Source: an uncultured Oscillospiraceae bacterium (lineage in GTDB: Bacteria; Bacillota; Clostridia; Oscillospirales; Ruminococcaceae). Taken from it: DNA of 15,598 nt. Shown piece after piece: positions 13,992-15,598 of the stretch; the stretch's first letter is position 1, and each line of letters opens with the position of its first letter. The translations under genes were made by a program, and so were the position numbers. Location: contig USLH01000050.1 in NCBI GenBank assembly GCA_900555435.1, positions 1 to 15,598 on the forward strand. Reading direction: 5' to 3'. Under the pieces are notes generated by a model, which searched no databases, had not been told where the DNA came from, and saw only the letters and a program-made list of their open reading frames with translations.

Positions 13992-14129
13992 ATGAAAAAA
14001 TTTTTGATGAAGATGTGGGTCAAAGGAATGGCAGATGAGGCAAAGATCCGATCCTATTGCCCTTTCTTTCTGACATTGGCGGAAGTGGAAGAGATCCTGG
14101 CAGTTTCCCGGAAAGAGAAAAACGCATAA
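13992..14129 (+). CDS. XkdX-like small protein
   Basis: 45-aa protein, ribosome site AAGGAGGGGAG (13978-13988). The pattern MKKFLMKMWVKGMADEAKIRSYCPFFLTLAEVEEILA matches the shape of XkdX proteins: an amphipathic N-terminal helix, a W-x-x-G-x-x turn, then a short helix ending in a T-x-x-E-x-x-E-I motif. XkdX lies exactly here, after the fibre genes and before lysis genes, in PBSX-like phages. Molecular role unknown. It is short, so the family call is moderate. Confidence 0.65.
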   Translation: MKKFLMKMWVKGMADEAKIRSYCPFFLTLAEVEEILAVSRKEKNA

Positions 14130-14151
14130 GCTGGAACGGGAGGGGAAGAAG

Positions 14152-14322
14152 ATGAAGGAACGGCTTTCAAAGCTCCTGACCATTAAGAGCTTGGTAACGC
14201 TGGCGGTGACTGGAGTGTTCTGCTGGCTGTCGGTGACGGGTGTAGTTGCGGCAGAACAGTTTATGACGGTGTTCGTCACGGTGATCGGGTTCTACTTCGG
14301 CACCCAGGCGGCGAAGGAGTAG
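14152..14322 (+). CDS. Small holin-like membrane protein
   Basis: 56-aa protein, ribosome site GGAGGGG at 14139-14145. It has a basic N-terminus (MKERLSKLLTIK) followed by two hydrophobic segments (residues about 13-33, SLVTLAVTGVFCWLSVTGVVA, and about 37-52, FMTVFVTVIGFYFGTQ). The SLVTLAVT and FYFGTQ-x-x-K-x ends resemble a widespread small Clostridia phage membrane protein found next to lysin genes (recalled). The probable role is forming membrane lesions that let the endolysin out or trigger lysis timing. It is directly followed by a second small membrane protein two bases later. Confidence 0.65.
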   Translation: MKERLSKLLTIKSLVTLAVTGVFCWLSVTGVVAAEQFMTVFVTVIGFYFGTQAAKE

Positions 14323-14324
14323 GC

Positions 14325-14558
14325 GTGGAGAAGCTGTTGACGGCGGCACTGGGGCAGGGGCTGTATGCAGGAATGTTCGTCTTTCTGCTGCTCTGGGTTT
14401 TGAAGAAAAACGACGAGCGGGAGAAGAACTATCAGGCGCTGATCGAGAAGCAGACGAAGACCTTGGGGGAGGTTGCCCGGACCTTGGGAGAGATGGATGG
14501 GCGGCTTCACCGGATCGAGGCGCAGATGGGAGGAGAGCATGAGAATCACAGGCATTGA
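14325..14558 (+). CDS. BhlA/UviB-type holin-like peptide
   Basis: 77-aa protein starting at GTG 14325 with AAGGAG at 14314-14319 (inside the preceding gene's end). An N-terminal membrane segment (LLTAALGQGLYAGMFVFLLLWVL, residues about 4-26) is followed by KKNDEREKNYQALIEKQTKTLGEVARTLGEMDGRLHRIEAQM, a charged coiled-coil-like helix. This is the layout of BhlA/UviB family bacteriocin or holin-like peptides, commonly adjacent to phage lysins in Bacilli and Clostridia. Its end overlaps the endolysin start by 20 bases, so the lysin's ribosome site lies inside this gene, implying coupled expression. Confidence 0.82.
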   Translation: MEKLLTAALGQGLYAGMFVFLLLWVLKKNDEREKNYQALIEKQTKTLGEVARTLGEMDGRLHRIEAQMGGEHENHRH

Positions 14559-15354
14559 CGTGTCCCGATGGCAGGGAACCATCGACTGGAAGAAAGTGAA
14601 GGCAGCCGGGATCGGGTTTGCCATCATTCGGGCGGCCGCAGGACTTAAGGAGGACGTGAAGTTCCGGGAAAATCTTCGGGGAGCCGTTGCCGCCGGGATT
14701 CCGGCGGGGGCATATCTTTACAGTCTGGCGAAAACCAAGGCGGAAGCCCGGAGAGAAGCGGAGCTCCTGCTGAAGCTGGTGGAGGGGGAAGAACTTTCCT
14801 ATCCTCTGGTTTACGACATTGAGGACGAGGTGCAGGCAGGACTTAGCAGAGAAGCCCGAACGGAACTGGTGGAAGCCTTTTGCGGGAAGATCGAGGCGGC
14901 GGGGCGGTATGCCATGGTCTACGGCTCCAAGAGCTGGCTGGAGGGGTATTTCCTGCCGGAACGGTTAAATCGGTACGACAAGTGGGTGGCGCAATGGAGT
15001 GGGAAGCTCACTTACACCGGGAGCTATGGGATCTGGCAGCAATCCAATACCGGAAGGGTGGACGGCATAGCCGGAAACGTGGACTTAAACGTGACGGAGA
15101 AGGATTATCCGGCGCTGACGGCTCTTAAAAAGCAGAAATGGCAGAAGAAGGACGGGAAGTGGTACTACGGCGAGATTCGGGGCAGCTGGAAAAAGATCGA
15201 CGGACGGTGGTACTATTTCGGCAGCGATGGAGCCATGGCCACGGGAGTCCGGAAAATCGGGGGCAAATGGTACTGTCTGGCGGAGAAAACGGAAGGACCT
15301 TTGAAGGAAGGGCAGTGTTTATTTACCGACGGAAGCGGAGCCATCGGCGAATAG
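14539..15354 (+). CDS. Endolysin: GH25 lysozyme with cell-wall-binding repeats
   Basis: 271-aa muramidase that cuts the MurNAc-GlcNAc bond of peptidoglycan. The GH25 domain spans residues 1 to about 190: GIDVSRWQGTIDW (D7), YPLVYDIEDE (D93 and E95, the expected catalytic acids of this fold), GIWQQSN and GNVDLN (D182). After residue 198 come three degenerate WW-type cell-wall-binding repeats (W-x-x-x-x-G-x-W-Y-Y at about 201-210, 217-226 and 238-246), the last ending KEGQCLFTDGSGAIGE. ATG 14539 is chosen because GGGAGGAG precedes it closely and the protein begins at the catalytic motif; the longer frame would only overlap the UviB-like gene. No signal peptide is seen, so export depends on the holins. 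A strong terminator follows 1 base after the stop. Confidence 0.95.
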   Translation: MRITGIDVSRWQGTIDWKKVKAAGIGFAIIRAAAGLKEDVKFRENLRGAVAAGIPAGAYLYSLAKTKAEARREAELLLKLVEGEELSYPLVYDIEDEVQAGLSREARTELVEAFCGKIEAAGRYAMVYGSKSWLEGYFLPERLNRYDKWVAQWSGKLTYTGSYGIWQQSNTGRVDGIAGNVDLNVTEKDYPALTALKKQKWQKKDGKWYYGEIRGSWKKIDGRWYYFGSDGAMATGVRKIGGKWYCLAEKTEGPLKEGQCLFTDGSGAIGE

Positions 15355-15394
15355 AAAAAGGCAGGCGTCCCAAATGGAGGACGCCTGCCTTTTT
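15355..15394. terminator. Strong bidirectional intrinsic terminator closing the late operon
   Basis: A perfect 16-bp inverted repeat: AAAAAGGCAGGCGTCC (15355-15370), an 8-base loop (15371-15378) and GGACGCCTGCCTTTTT (15379-15394). The T-run follows the GC-rich stem on the + strand and the A-run gives the same on the - strand, so it can end transcription from both sides. It starts directly after the endolysin stop. Confidence 0.95.
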
Positions 15395-15598
15395 GCTATC
15401 GGCGGAATTTCCTTTTTCGGGGCTTTTTGCAGCGGAAAAGGAGAAGGAAAATGGGAATCTCCAAGAGAAGGAGCAGGGAAAGAAGAAGCATTGTCAGTGC
15501 GCTTCGGCTCCTTTCTTAAAAGTGGGGGTGCGGAAGCGGGGAGTGACCCGGAATTTCGGGGCGGGCTTTTTCGACAAAAAGGAGACGCGGCAGAGTGC
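15395..15598. other. 204 bases after the late terminator, no convincing gene
   Basis: Nothing recognisable. A 22-codon frame (15451-15519) has AAGGAGAAGG just upstream and encodes an Arg/Ser-rich peptide (MGISKRRSRERRSIVSALRLLS); a frame open from a GTG at 15543 to the window end might belong to a next gene. Both are too short to call. The region could hold the prophage's right end or the start of host DNA or late accessory genes, but no attachment-site repeat can be recognised without the other end. Confidence 0.4.

Noticed and set aside
15451..15519. 22-aa Arg/Ser-rich peptide gene
   Set aside because: It has a plausible ribosome site but is too short and unrecognised to call as a gene.

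Overview
The window is the late (structural and lysis) half of a contractile-tailed, PBSX-like temperate phage or prophage. The host is most likely a fairly GC-rich member of the Clostridia. This rests on gene order matching Bacillus PBSX (xtmB-xkdE...xkdX), AGGAGG-type ribosome sites before nearly every gene, CGG as the usual arginine codon, N4-gp56-type capsid and SPP1-gp6-type portal proteins, and a GH25 lysin with Gram-positive cell-wall-binding repeats. The host genus cannot be named from sequence alone. Everything is on the + strand, and the sense strand is strongly purine/G-rich, which explains the many long but meaningless antisense open frames.

Layout. 1-4100 is head and packaging: terminase large subunit (5' end cut by the window edge), a 374-base block with no clear gene, portal, GP20-like scaffold, major capsid. 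4114-5233 holds three connector/completion proteins joined by ATGA and TGATG overlaps. 5230-7550 holds the tail sheath, tail tube and tail-assembly chaperone; the chaperone has a well-formed -1 frameshift signal (slippery A-AAA-AAA, 6-base spacer, 9-bp perfect stem). 7566-7964 is where the long tape-measure gene should lie, but only 132 codons are present. 7975-12238 holds the LysM baseplate protein, a 393-base non-coding block, then XkdQ-, XkdR-, XkdS-, XkdT- and XkdU-like baseplate proteins. 12219-14129 holds a tail fibre with a glycine-rich tip, an XkdW-position protein and a tiny XkdX-like protein. 14152-15354 is the lysis cassette: two small membrane proteins and a GH25 endolysin. A strong bidirectional terminator follows at 15355-15394. 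The last 200 bases hold no convincing gene.

Together the genes form one late transcription unit that builds a capsid, connects it to a contractile tail with baseplate and fibre, and releases it by holin/endolysin lysis. Small regulators, integrase, attachment sites and small terminase are not in the window.

Main points for a second look: (1) the near-absence of a tape measure, with a 132-aa protein in its slot whose C-terminus resembles the end of tape-measure proteins; (2) the compact frameshift signal; (3) two similarly sized unexplained blocks (967-1340 and 8602-8994), one of which carries a decayed 53-base copy of part of the 132-aa gene; (4) absence of the usual SPP1 gp7-type minor head and HK97 gp10-type proteins from their expected places. 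These suggest either an unusually stripped-down contractile phage or a prophage losing genes.
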